A stretch of 64,000 nt of DNA from an uncultured Bacteroidia bacterium (lineage in GTDB: Bacteria; Bacteroidota; Bacteroidia; Bacteroidales; F082). This document shows, one piece after another, positions 40,909 through 48,395 of this stretch. Each line of letters begins with the position of its first letter. The first letter of the stretch is position 1. Under the pieces are notes generated by a model. That model was not told where the DNA came from. It did not search any database and saw only the letters and a list, made by a program, of their open reading frames with translations. The position numbers and the translations under genes were made by a program. Where the stretch lies: positions 47,523 through 111,522 of the forward strand of contig CADCML010000012.1 of NCBI GenBank assembly GCA_902802535.1, read 5' to 3'.

Positions 40909-42126
40909 TCAAAGATTCATTTCCTTTGTGGCTTCTCTAACACGTTCTATTTCGCTGACAATGAAATTAACAAACTTATTATGGTGGACTTCAATTTCTT
41001 CCCAAAACTCATCATTTAAATTGTATTCATGCCATTGCCAGCCAGCCCAATTCCTGTTTTGCTTTGGAAATATTTGGTCGCCAATTATCTTTTTGAGGTG
41101 TCTATCAGCTATGGTTTTACCTTCGAGAATATGTATTCCTGAATAAAGCCGCCCATTTTCTGATTGTATAACCCACATGCATTTTTTCCATTCGGGAAAA
41201 GCGATTTGAAGGGAAAAAGCACCATAGCTATAGTCGGAGTACTGTATTGAATATCCTCTTTTTTCTAGTGCCTTGTTGATCTTGGTTTCGCATAATACCT
41301 GAATCCTGTGGTTAGCTTCTTCATTTATTAAATTATTGAGTTTATCCACTTCATCCCATGTTTGAAGTAGTTCTGTGAGGTTGTTTAGTTTAAGCTTATC
41401 CATCATTATTGTTGTTAGTTGATTATCAATCTTTTTATCTTCGTCACGTAATCCGAATTGCTCTTCAAGATAGTCTGTATATTGAATTACAGCCGAGGAT
41501 AGGAGGGGTTCATTTACGACAGCATCTAATCTACTTATCTCTTTTAACCAAGGAATGATGTCATCCTTGAAATTCATGCATATAAAACGGCCGTCAGATT
41601 TGTTTGTCATCTTTAGTTTTTTTCTTACTTCTTCCGTCAGGCTGTAATCCATTATTTTCTTGCTACCATCGCCGGTAAGATAGATGACATATATCTTGCT
41701 TTTGGGAATCTTGCAATCTATCACATAATCGACATACCGCTTGATTTGCTCGTCAGCGTCTGGTGCATTCCAAATCTTGTTTTCGATGATTATTGCATAC
41801 TTGTTCTTCTCTTTTATCAGTATGTCGATTAGGTTCTCTTGACCTTTTAAGTCAGGTTTCTCGATTTCAATATTGATTGGTTCACAACATTTTTCCTGCA
41901 TTTTATCAATGAATAATTGCAGTAATGGATATTGATTGTTTTTTGAGTACCGAAGGAGACAGAGTAAGATTCTGGAGTTTGCGTTTTCGTTAGCTCGTAG
42001 TTCCGATATGATGTTGATTCCATAAGGTAAGCTATTCATCTTCTTTTCGTACAAAGCATATAGTTCATTTGCAATCTCCAATAGCTTTTCGGCGTTGTTC
42101 ACAGTTGTTAATGGTATTGTAATCAT
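40909..42126 (-). CDS. PD-(D/E)XK nuclease superfamily protein
   Basis: A 405-residue protein of the PDDEXK_4-like group. Core: an N-terminal helix with RANENANSRILLCLLRY (Glu near 47), catalytic Asp101 in NLIDILI, then IIIENKIW with Glu115 and Lys117, and a following Gln/Lys helix (DEQIKRYVDYV). All active-site residues are present. The C-terminal 200 residues form a separate helical and beta domain ending in WAGWQWHEYNLNDEFWEEIE. Such nucleases occur widely among defence genes, but this one has no obvious partner. Promoter TATCTTTG on the minus strand near 42214-42221. Confidence 0.75.
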   Translation of the reverse strand: MITIPLTTVNNAEKLLEIANELYALYEKKMNSLPYGINIISELRANENANSRILLCLLRYSKNNQYPLLQLFIDKMQEKCCEPINIEIEKPDLKGQENLIDILIKEKNKYAIIIENKIWNAPDADEQIKRYVDYVIDCKIPKSKIYVIYLTGDGSKKIMDYSLTEEVRKKLKMTNKSDGRFICMNFKDDIIPWLKEISRLDAVVNEPLLSSAVIQYTDYLEEQFGLRDEDKKIDNQLTTIMMDKLKLNNLTELLQTWDEVDKLNNLINEEANHRIQVLCETKINKALEKRGYSIQYSDYSYGAFSLQIAFPEWKKCMWVIQSENGRLYSGIHILEGKTIADRHLKKIIGDQIFPKQNRNWAGWQWHEYNLNDEFWEEIEVHHNKFVNFIVSEIERVREATKEMNL

Positions 42127-42264
42127 ATCAGTTTTCGTTTGTTTTTATTATCCTCTTGTTATTTGAACCACTGATAAATGAAACCAAGATAGTATTAAGT
42201 GTGGTTTAGCATTGCAAAGATAGGCTTTTTAACCAACACATAGGCCATTGTTTCAAAACCAACT

Positions 42265-42543
42265 CTAATATTTCAGAACGGCGAACACAACGGCGATAAT
42301 CCAAATAATCATCCACAACGGCACGACAATCCTGAACTTGGTGTGCTTGGTCTTGTGTCTGAACAGCTTTATCCCCAGCCATGATCCGACAGCACCTCCA
42401 AGACGAGCTATCCATAACAATACACTTTCCCTAATCCTATATTCATTCCGTATTGCTCTTTTCTTGTCAATCCCATATAAGACAAATGCTATGAGATTGA
42501 TAACCACAAGATAGGATATGATTATGATAGGTATTTGGACCAT
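42265..42543 (-). CDS. DUF1294 family small membrane protein
   Basis: A 92-residue protein starting MVQIPIIIISYLVVINLIAF with two or three membrane helices; the DUF1294 hallmark YGIDKKRAIRNEYRIRES followed by LLWIARLGGAVGSWLGIKLF is clear. Function unknown. A longer in-frame start at 42582 is rejected, because the minus-strand -7 element TATCTTTG (42570-42577) lies downstream of it, giving a leader of about 20 bases. Confidence 0.85.
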   Translation of the reverse strand: MVQIPIIIISYLVVINLIAFVLYGIDKKRAIRNEYRIRESVLLWIARLGGAVGSWLGIKLFRHKTKHTKFRIVVPLWMIIWIIAVVFAVLKY

Positions 42544-42691
42544 TACACTGACGATTACATTAGGGTTTGCAAAGATAACCAAATTGAACCAAAAATTTCT
42601 GTCTCCCTATATATAGATAATAGAAATAGAGATAAAAATGGTTGTAACTATAATTGTCCGGGGGAAATTGGAGAAGTTTGTGGCAGATTGA

Positions 42692-42699
42692 GTATCTTT
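42692..42699 (+). promoter_or_regulatory. -7 element of the BspA-like gene
   Basis: TATCTTTG followed by CAG in this position rules out the in-frame start at 42698. Confidence 0.6.
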
Positions 42700-42727
42700 G
42701 CAGAATAAATCAGAAAACACAAAAGAT

Positions 42728-45532
42728 ATGGCCAAAAAGGTGTTCTTATTTGTTTTATTGTTTGTCGCCCTAATCAGATCTGCTTGGGCATTTGATTTTT
42801 ATGCGGTATGTAGCACAGGACAAACCATCTACTACAATATCACAGATGCATCTAACCATTACGTCGAAACAACGTATCCAGGTTCAAACTATTTGCCTTG
42901 GGTAGGATACACGAAACCGACAGGAAGCATGACGATTCCTTCTTCGGTTTCCCACGACGGAGTATCCTATTCAGTAAAATCTATTGGCTCAAACTGTTTC
43001 GTCGAGTGTATAGGCATTACTTCCATTACGATTCCTTCAAGTGTTACAGCTATACATGACAATGCCTTTTCTGGTTGCTCTTCAATATCATCCATCAATA
43101 TACCAAATTCCGTGACCTCCTTGGGAAACGATGTCTTTTATAACTGTTCCGGCGCAACATCACTTTCCATAGGAAATTCCGTTCAAGCAATTCCAGAAGA
43201 AGCATTTTGGGGTTGTAGTGGTTTGTCGTCTGTCACAATTCCAAATTCAGTTGTGGCCATTGGAGATTATGCTTTCCGCGCTTGCTCTGGGATAACAACC
43301 TTGCAATTCGGCAATGCTGTCGCTTCTATAGGATCAGGGGCTTTTATGCAGTGCTCATCTTTGTCATCATTGTCAATAGGTAGTGCAGTGTCATCAATAG
43401 GAGAAAGTGCATTTTGGTATTGTACAGGACTGACCACGGTAACAATCCCCGCTTCGGTAACGAATATGGCTACGGATGCCTTTTCGGGATGCTCTTCAAT
43501 TGCAACGGTAAACTACAATGCGGTAAATTGCACAAATACGGAAGTCACACCGTTTTTTTCCGGCAATTCAATTACATCATTCATAATCGGCGACGGTGTG
43601 TTATCTATTCCTCGTGCTTTGGTCATGAATTGTCCAAATCTGACCGATCAACTTGTTATTCCTAATACAGTTACGTCAATTGGAGGCCTCTCTTTCAGTT
43701 ATTGTGGCATTTCCAACAAGCTAACAATACCCAGTTCGGTTAGTTCTATTGCCAATACTGCTTTCGCTTACTGTACTGGTTTGACAGAAATTGAGGTTCT
43801 GTCACAAACTCCTCCTTCTTGCGGCGCTACCACATTTGCTGGCTGTTATGACAAACCTCTCATCGTCCCTTGCGGTTTCGTGTCAGCTTATCAGAATTCA
43901 CCAGGATGGTCGAATTTCACCAACATCCAACAAACCTCTGGTTGCAGTTATCAAATCAATGCATCTGCCAATCCTTCCAATGGTGGAACAGTACAAGGGG
44001 CAGGGATTTACAATCAAGGCCAATCGTGTACTCTTGTCGCTTCATCCAACACGGGATTTAGTTTTGTTAATTGGACTGAAAACGGAACTCAAGTTTCAAC
44101 AAACCCGACATATAGTTTTATTGTTAACGATGACAGGACTTTGACAGCCAATTTCCAATACCAACAACCATCCACCTATACAATCAACGCATCATCCGAC
44201 CCCGCTAATGGTGGTACAATATCTGGTGCTGGAACATACACCCAAGGCCAGACCTGCACACTCATTGCATCTGCCAATAGTGGTTTTGCCTTCTCAAATT
44301 GGACAGAAAACGGCAATGTGGTCTCGACAAATGCAACCTATTCCTTCACGGTAACTGGCAATCGAACCCTAGTTGCTCATTTTGTGGTTAACCCGACCAA
44401 CTATACAATCACCGTGTCTGCCAATCCTACAAACGGAGGTACAGTAAGTGGTGGAGGCACTTATCAACAAGGACAGCAATGTACAGTGAGTGCCACGGCT
44501 AACAGCAATTACACCTTCATCAAGTGGACTGAAAACGGCACTCAGGTTTCAACAAATCCGACTTATAGCTTTACGGTCAATTCCAATAGAACATTAGTGG
44601 CCCATTTCCAAAACCAACCTAGTCAATACACCATAACTTTATCAGCAAATCCAACAAATGGAGGTACGGTAAGTGGAGGAGGAACATATAGCCAAGGACA
44701 AACCTGCACCGTAACCGCAAATTCCAATCCCAGTTATAGCTTTGTGAATTGGACAGAGAACAGCACACAAGTATCTGCGAATCCCACGTACAGTTTCACG
44801 GTTACAGGCAACAGAACGCTTGTGGCTAATTTCTCCTATTCTCCTATTGGCTATGTAATAAATGCGACAGCCGAACCTTCTTATGGAGGCTTGGTTAGTG
44901 GTGGAGGAACTTATAATCAGGGTCAGACATGTACTTTGATAGCCACTCCAAATCCGAACTATGTTTTTGTGAACTGGACGGAAGGTGGTAATGTGGTATC
45001 GACATCCCCGACATATAGTTTCACGGTCAATGGGAATAGAACCTTGGTGGCACATTTCGAATCACAAGTCTATACGATAAGTGTATCTGCCAATCCCACT
45101 GATGGAGGAACCGTATATGGAGATGGCGATTATTCTGCTGGTATTACTTGCCATCTGATTGCTGTCCCGAACAACAATTATTCGTTTCTGAATTGGACCG
45201 AGAATGGTGTGGCTGTTTCGAGCGAATCTGACTATAGTTTTGTGGTTACGGGGAATCGTACATTGGTTGCCAATTTCGTTTTTTATGATGGCATAAATGA
45301 ATTAGAAGATGCTGTTTCCGTCTATCCCAACCCAACTAGCAACAAAGTATATATTGAAGGGAATCGTCTGAGAAAGATAGAGGTGTTTAATGCTTTGGGT
45401 GTGTTGGCCGTGTCTGAAAAATTTTCGGATAGCCACATCGAAATAGATCTGCAACATCTTCCGGCTGGCATATATTGTTTGAGGATTTATTCGGAGGATG
45501 GTGCTTTCAGTCAAAGCGTAGTCAAGAAATAG
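42728..45532 (+). CDS. BspA-like leucine-rich repeat surface protein with six InlB_B-type repeats and a type IX sorting domain
   Basis: A 934-residue secreted protein. Signal peptide (MAKKVFLFVLLFVALIRSAW), then LRR_5/BspA-type repeats over about residues 60-390 (ITSITIPSSVTAIHDNAFSG unit), then six tandem repeats of about 75 residues (residues about 407-855; each with SANPTNGGTVSGGGTY and FVNWTENG signatures) of the divergent InlB_B/Flg_new family. The last 75 residues are a type IX secretion sorting domain (VYPNPTSNKVYIEG, LPAGIYCLRI, SVVKK). It should be exported through the outer membrane and attached to the surface, perhaps for adhesion. Promoter at 42692, terminator at 45577. Its presence on a mobile element gives the host a new surface protein. 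Confidence 0.9.
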   Translation: MAKKVFLFVLLFVALIRSAWAFDFYAVCSTGQTIYYNITDASNHYVETTYPGSNYLPWVGYTKPTGSMTIPSSVSHDGVSYSVKSIGSNCFVECIGITSITIPSSVTAIHDNAFSGCSSISSINIPNSVTSLGNDVFYNCSGATSLSIGNSVQAIPEEAFWGCSGLSSVTIPNSVVAIGDYAFRACSGITTLQFGNAVASIGSGAFMQCSSLSSLSIGSAVSSIGESAFWYCTGLTTVTIPASVTNMATDAFSGCSSIATVNYNAVNCTNTEVTPFFSGNSITSFIIGDGVLSIPRALVMNCPNLTDQLVIPNTVTSIGGLSFSYCGISNKLTIPSSVSSIANTAFAYCTGLTEIEVLSQTPPSCGATTFAGCYDKPLIVPCGFVSAYQNSPGWSNFTNIQQTSGCSYQINASANPSNGGTVQGAGIYNQGQSCTLVASSNTGFSFVNWTENGTQVSTNPTYSFIVNDDRTLTANFQYQQPSTYTINASSDPANGGTISGAGTYTQGQTCTLIASANSGFAFSNWTENGNVVSTNATYSFTVTGNRTLVAHFVVNPTNYTITVSANPTNGGTVSGGGTYQQGQQCTVSATANSNYTFIKWTENGTQVSTNPTYSFTVNSNRTLVAHFQNQPSQYTITLSANPTNGGTVSGGGTYSQGQTCTVTANSNPSYSFVNWTENSTQVSANPTYSFTVTGNRTLVANFSYSPIGYVINATAEPSYGGLVSGGGTYNQGQTCTLIATPNPNYVFVNWTEGGNVVSTSPTYSFTVNGNRTLVAHFESQVYTISVSANPTDGGTVYGDGDYSAGITCHLIAVPNNNYSFLNWTENGVAVSSESDYSFVVTGNRTLVANFVFYDGINELEDAVSVYPNPTSNKVYIEGNRLRKIEVFNALGVLAVSEKFSDSHIEIDLQHLPAGIYCLRIYSEDGAFSQSVVKK
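43947..45285 (+). repeat. Six tandem 225-bp protein-coding repeats
   Basis: The InlB_B-type repeats begin near 43947, 44178, 44401, 44626, 44851 and 45070. Conserved words such as CAACAAATCCGAC and AATTGGACTGAAAACGG recur at DNA level, so unequal recombination could change the copy number. Confidence 0.75.
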
Positions 45533-45576
45533 TCTTTCCACAAATTTGAAGTGGTTGATGATTGATGGTTCGAAAG

Positions 45577-45610
45577 GAAACGGACTGTAAAATGTCCGTT
45601 TCTCTTTTTT
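45577..45610 (+). terminator. Terminator after the BspA-like gene
   Basis: GAAACGGAC and GTCCGTTTC form a 9-bp stem with an 8-base loop and seven T residues. Confidence 0.85.
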
Positions 45611-45667
45611 TCGACGCAATGGATCTGTTGGGACGGTGGGCGGAACACCTTGGCGGGGATGGGAGAA

Positions 45668-46150
45668 TCAATCTATGCAGACGTTATTAATGATTTCACT
45701 GATGTATAATTCATCTAATAGGATGCCATTTTCAAATGCGCCCTCCTTGTCTTTTAACAATAGTTCTACAGCATCATAATCAGAACATTTTTCTTCGCAT
45801 TTATAGCCAATTCTGACTGTTGCCCAAATATATCTTGTGTTGATTGGTTTTTTGATTTTTTCTGACGAAGGCATTGCCTTGGCTTCAATGTATGTTTTTA
45901 ATAATTCTTTAGTTGGTTTAATGCGCCAAAGTGCAACACCGTATTGCCATTTTTTTAAACATTGCCTTGTATTAAACTCCTCGTCAGCAAGATCTATTGC
46001 AAATTCGTCATTCGTGACAACGATTTTATCGAATGTGTTCCATTCATTGTTGAAATACATCAACTCGTATTCGTTATAAGTGAAATCTTCGTTTTTCATG
46101 TTTTTCAAATTTATTCTGCAATAATAGTGATAATTGTTTTTCGTGCTCAT
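45668..46150 (-). CDS. Hypothetical protein, 160 residues
   Basis: The start MSTKNNYHYYCRINLKNMKN (46150) is preferred to an upstream in-frame ATG at 46216. An acidic soluble protein with LWRIKPTKELLKTYIEAKAM in the middle and a C-terminus ending LYISEIINNVCID. No family recognised. Minus-strand cargo of low GC content. Confidence 0.6.
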   Translation of the reverse strand: MSTKNNYHYYCRINLKNMKNEDFTYNEYELMYFNNEWNTFDKIVVTNDEFAIDLADEEFNTRQCLKKWQYGVALWRIKPTKELLKTYIEAKAMPSSEKIKKPINTRYIWATVRIGYKCEEKCSDYDAVELLLKDKEGAFENGILLDELYISEIINNVCID

Positions 46151-46216
46151 TTTGAGTAGATTTTTTTGAATTAGCCAGGGTGACGCACCAATGCGGAGTA
46201 TAGACTGCTTTATCAA

Positions 46217-46400
46217 TTAAGCTTTAGAGCGGGGAACGCGCAGGGGATTGGAGGGGCTTGGTGGTTTGCGTATTGTAGCGGGGAACACCGTGAGGGACGA
46301 ACAGTGTTCCATCGCGGAATGGAGCAAAGCACGGGAGCGATAGCGTACCCCCGGAAAGCCCGACCCCCGACGGCCAGCCTATACTCTCTTATCGATGGAG
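46217..46400. other. GC-rich non-coding block of unknown role
   Basis: About 180 bases of clearly higher GC content than both neighbours, with no gene. AGCGGGGAAC is repeated (about 46231 and 46277), and GGAACAC (46282-46288) pairs with GTGTTCC (46304-46310). Further C/G-rich words follow near 46350-46375. Candidates are a structured RNA or an origin of transfer, but nothing identifies it. Confidence 0.4.
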
Positions 46401-46403
46401 CTA

Positions 46404-47177
46404 TTAGAACGACAAAATAGAATTATATGAATCAAATAGAATCTTATCTATTTTTTTGGGAGTAAACATTGAACTAAATTTGGTTTTTGTTAGTTTTATC
46501 AACATAATTATCATAGCGGGAAACATGGCCATTAAAACAATTATTATTATCTTTGGATAATTGTATAATGGTGAAGAGTTGTCAGCTAAGATCATAATAA
46601 AGCAAACACTGTAAATGATTGCGGCTAAGGCGTTGGTAATACACAATATTATGCTGTTTTTTCTTGGGGAAGGTGGAATGAACAAAATATCACCTCCTTC
46701 TATTAAGGAGCCTTCAGCTTGCAAATCTTTAAAGCTCCCTGTATGAACGACATCTACAACGAAGCCCTCGTTATTTCTTAGCAGGTCGAAAGTAAAGTAA
46801 ATGACTTTTCCGTCATCTGATGGCCGTAGATATCTTATGTCATTTTTCTCTTCTGAATAGATTAATGAGCAATCAATAATTCTTGTATTCTCATCTTTAA
46901 CTTTAATGCAAAGTGGACTTTTTTTTATCAAATCAGAAGGGAGCAATGTCTTTCCGGAGTTCCAAATGGCAATTCTTGTAACTGCCGCATTCTGTTTTCG
47001 AGGACGTACTGTTCTTGAATACTTTGGATTTGATTTATTATGTGGCAAAAATATTCCAGCTATACTTATTATAGTAACCAATATACTGATTACACCGACA
47101 ATTACACCTACAATGGAGAGAAGATTTTCCCAAAAAATGGAACTATTGATAAAATTAGAGAAAGAAAGAAGCAACAT
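46404..47177 (-). CDS. Hypothetical membrane protein, 257 residues
   Basis: One N-terminal membrane helix (LLSIVGVIVGVISILVTIIS), a soluble beta-rich domain of about 130 residues (AVTRIAIWNSGKTLLPSDL to GDILFIPPSP), and two C-terminal membrane helices (CITNALAAIIYSVCFIMIL and IIIIVLMAMFPAMIIMLIKL). The domain between helices, with its WNSGK.LL.sDI text, resembles sensor domains of membrane proteins seen beside defence genes, but I cannot name the family. Promoter TACTTTTG on the minus strand at 47204-47211. Confidence 0.65.
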   Translation of the reverse strand: MLLLSFSNFINSSIFWENLLSIVGVIVGVISILVTIISIAGIFLPHNKSNPKYSRTVRPRKQNAAVTRIAIWNSGKTLLPSDLIKKSPLCIKVKDENTRIIDCSLIYSEEKNDIRYLRPSDDGKVIYFTFDLLRNNEGFVVDVVHTGSFKDLQAEGSLIEGGDILFIPPSPRKNSIILCITNALAAIIYSVCFIMILADNSSPLYNYPKIIIIVLMAMFPAMIIMLIKLTKTKFSSMFTPKKIDKILFDSYNSILSF

Positions 47178-47203
47178 TTATTTTTATTTTGATAATGATG
47201 ATG

Positions 47204-47211
47204 CAAAAGTA
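47204..47211 (-). promoter_or_regulatory. -7 element of the membrane protein gene
   Basis: TACTTTTG followed by CAT on the minus strand, 27 bases before the ATG at 47177. Confidence 0.55.
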
Positions 47212-47316
47212 TGTATAAAATATTGTTTCATCAAGCTTTTATTATTTAATTGGTGCTAATGATGTATCATAAGAAAACATTCATTATTTTTGCACGTATC
47301 AAAATTGGGGTTAGTT

Positions 47317-48339
47317 ATGCCAAAAACGAAGAATGCAGAACTGCGTATTAAGGTGATAGACAGGTGTCTAAGTGACCAAGGCCGAAAGTATTCCACTGAG
47401 AGGATTTTTGAGTTGTGCAATGAGGAGTTGGAAGCAAGGGGCTATGATAGAATAACGGCCATGAATTCGATTAGGGCGGACATGGAGCAGATAGAGCGAA
47501 TGTACCCCGATGGAGAGATAGAAATGTATAAGGAGGGGAGGAACCGCTTTTACAGGTACAAAGACCCTGAGTTTTCTATCTATAAGACACCCATGAAAGC
47601 GGACGAGATTATTCAGCTGACGCAGACGCTGAATCTGTTGAAACGATTCAAGGGGATGCCTCAATTCAATTGGGTGGACGAGATAGCGGAGCGTCTCGGC
47701 GCTTCGCTGAAGCTCGATGAGGCTACGGATGAAATCGTAGGTTTCGACGAGAACCTGGATTTGGAAGGCATGGATAATTTCACGCCGCTCTTCAATGCCA
47801 TCGTTGATAAACAACCCCTGAGGCTGACTTACCAAAGCTTTAAGCAAGATAACAAAGAAACTATAATCGTGCATCCATACTATCTGAAACAGTACAATAA
47901 GCGTTGGTTCCTGATAGCATGGAACGATGAAAAGGACTTCATGGCCAACTATGCGTTTGACCGCATCAAGGGCATAGAGGATGCGAATTTGGCATATAAA
48001 CCGACTGATGTAAACTGGTTTGACTACTTCGATGAAATGATAGGTGTGTCGAAGGACACGAGGACTGAGCCACAGAAGGTGTTGCTATGGGTGTCGAATG
48101 CCTCATGGCCATACGTGAAGACCAAGCCGCTGCATGGCGCGACTCAACGGCTGGTGAATATGGACGAGACTGGTGCCTATATCACCATCGAAGTGTATCT
48201 GAACTATGAACTGGAACAACAGATTTTGAGCTTTGGCGAAAACATGAAAGTGTTGGAGCCAGTGGAACTGAAGGAGCGGATTAAGCAACGCCTCGGCGGT
48301 GCGATTTTAAATTATGTGGAAAAGGTTCAGAATGGGTGA
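47317..48339 (+). CDS. WYL-domain transcriptional regulator
   Basis: A 340-residue regulator: N-terminal winged helix (ELRIKVIDRCLSDQGRKYST, then TAMNSIRADMEQIERMYPDG), central WYL domain (LFNAIVDKQPLRLTYQSFKQ, then HPYYLKQYNKRWFLIAW and NYAFDRIKGIE), and the C-terminal WCX extension (VLLWVSNASWPYVKTKPLHG). WYL regulators often control phage-defence operons (BrxR and CapW types) by sensing a nucleic acid or nucleotide ligand. It is the first gene of the restriction region and is followed at once by the methyltransferase-kinase fusion. The start at 47317 follows the -7 element TATTTTTG near 47286-47293. Confidence 0.9.
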   Translation: MPKTKNAELRIKVIDRCLSDQGRKYSTERIFELCNEELEARGYDRITAMNSIRADMEQIERMYPDGEIEMYKEGRNRFYRYKDPEFSIYKTPMKADEIIQLTQTLNLLKRFKGMPQFNWVDEIAERLGASLKLDEATDEIVGFDENLDLEGMDNFTPLFNAIVDKQPLRLTYQSFKQDNKETIIVHPYYLKQYNKRWFLIAWNDEKDFMANYAFDRIKGIEDANLAYKPTDVNWFDYFDEMIGVSKDTRTEPQKVLLWVSNASWPYVKTKPLHGATQRLVNMDETGAYITIEVYLNYELEQQILSFGENMKVLEPVELKERIKQRLGGAILNYVEKVQNG

Positions 48340-48350
48340 ACCAATGGGAT

Positions 48351-48358
48351 GTACTTTT
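48351..48358 (+). promoter_or_regulatory. Possible internal promoter before the fusion gene
   Basis: TACTTTTG followed by CAAG lies at the junction of the WYL and fusion genes; a promoter here would give a transcript starting between the GTG at 48336 and the ATG at 48396. Confidence 0.45.
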
Positions 48359-48395
48359 GCAAGAAAAAAAAGAGTTTAACAGAACACTTATCATT

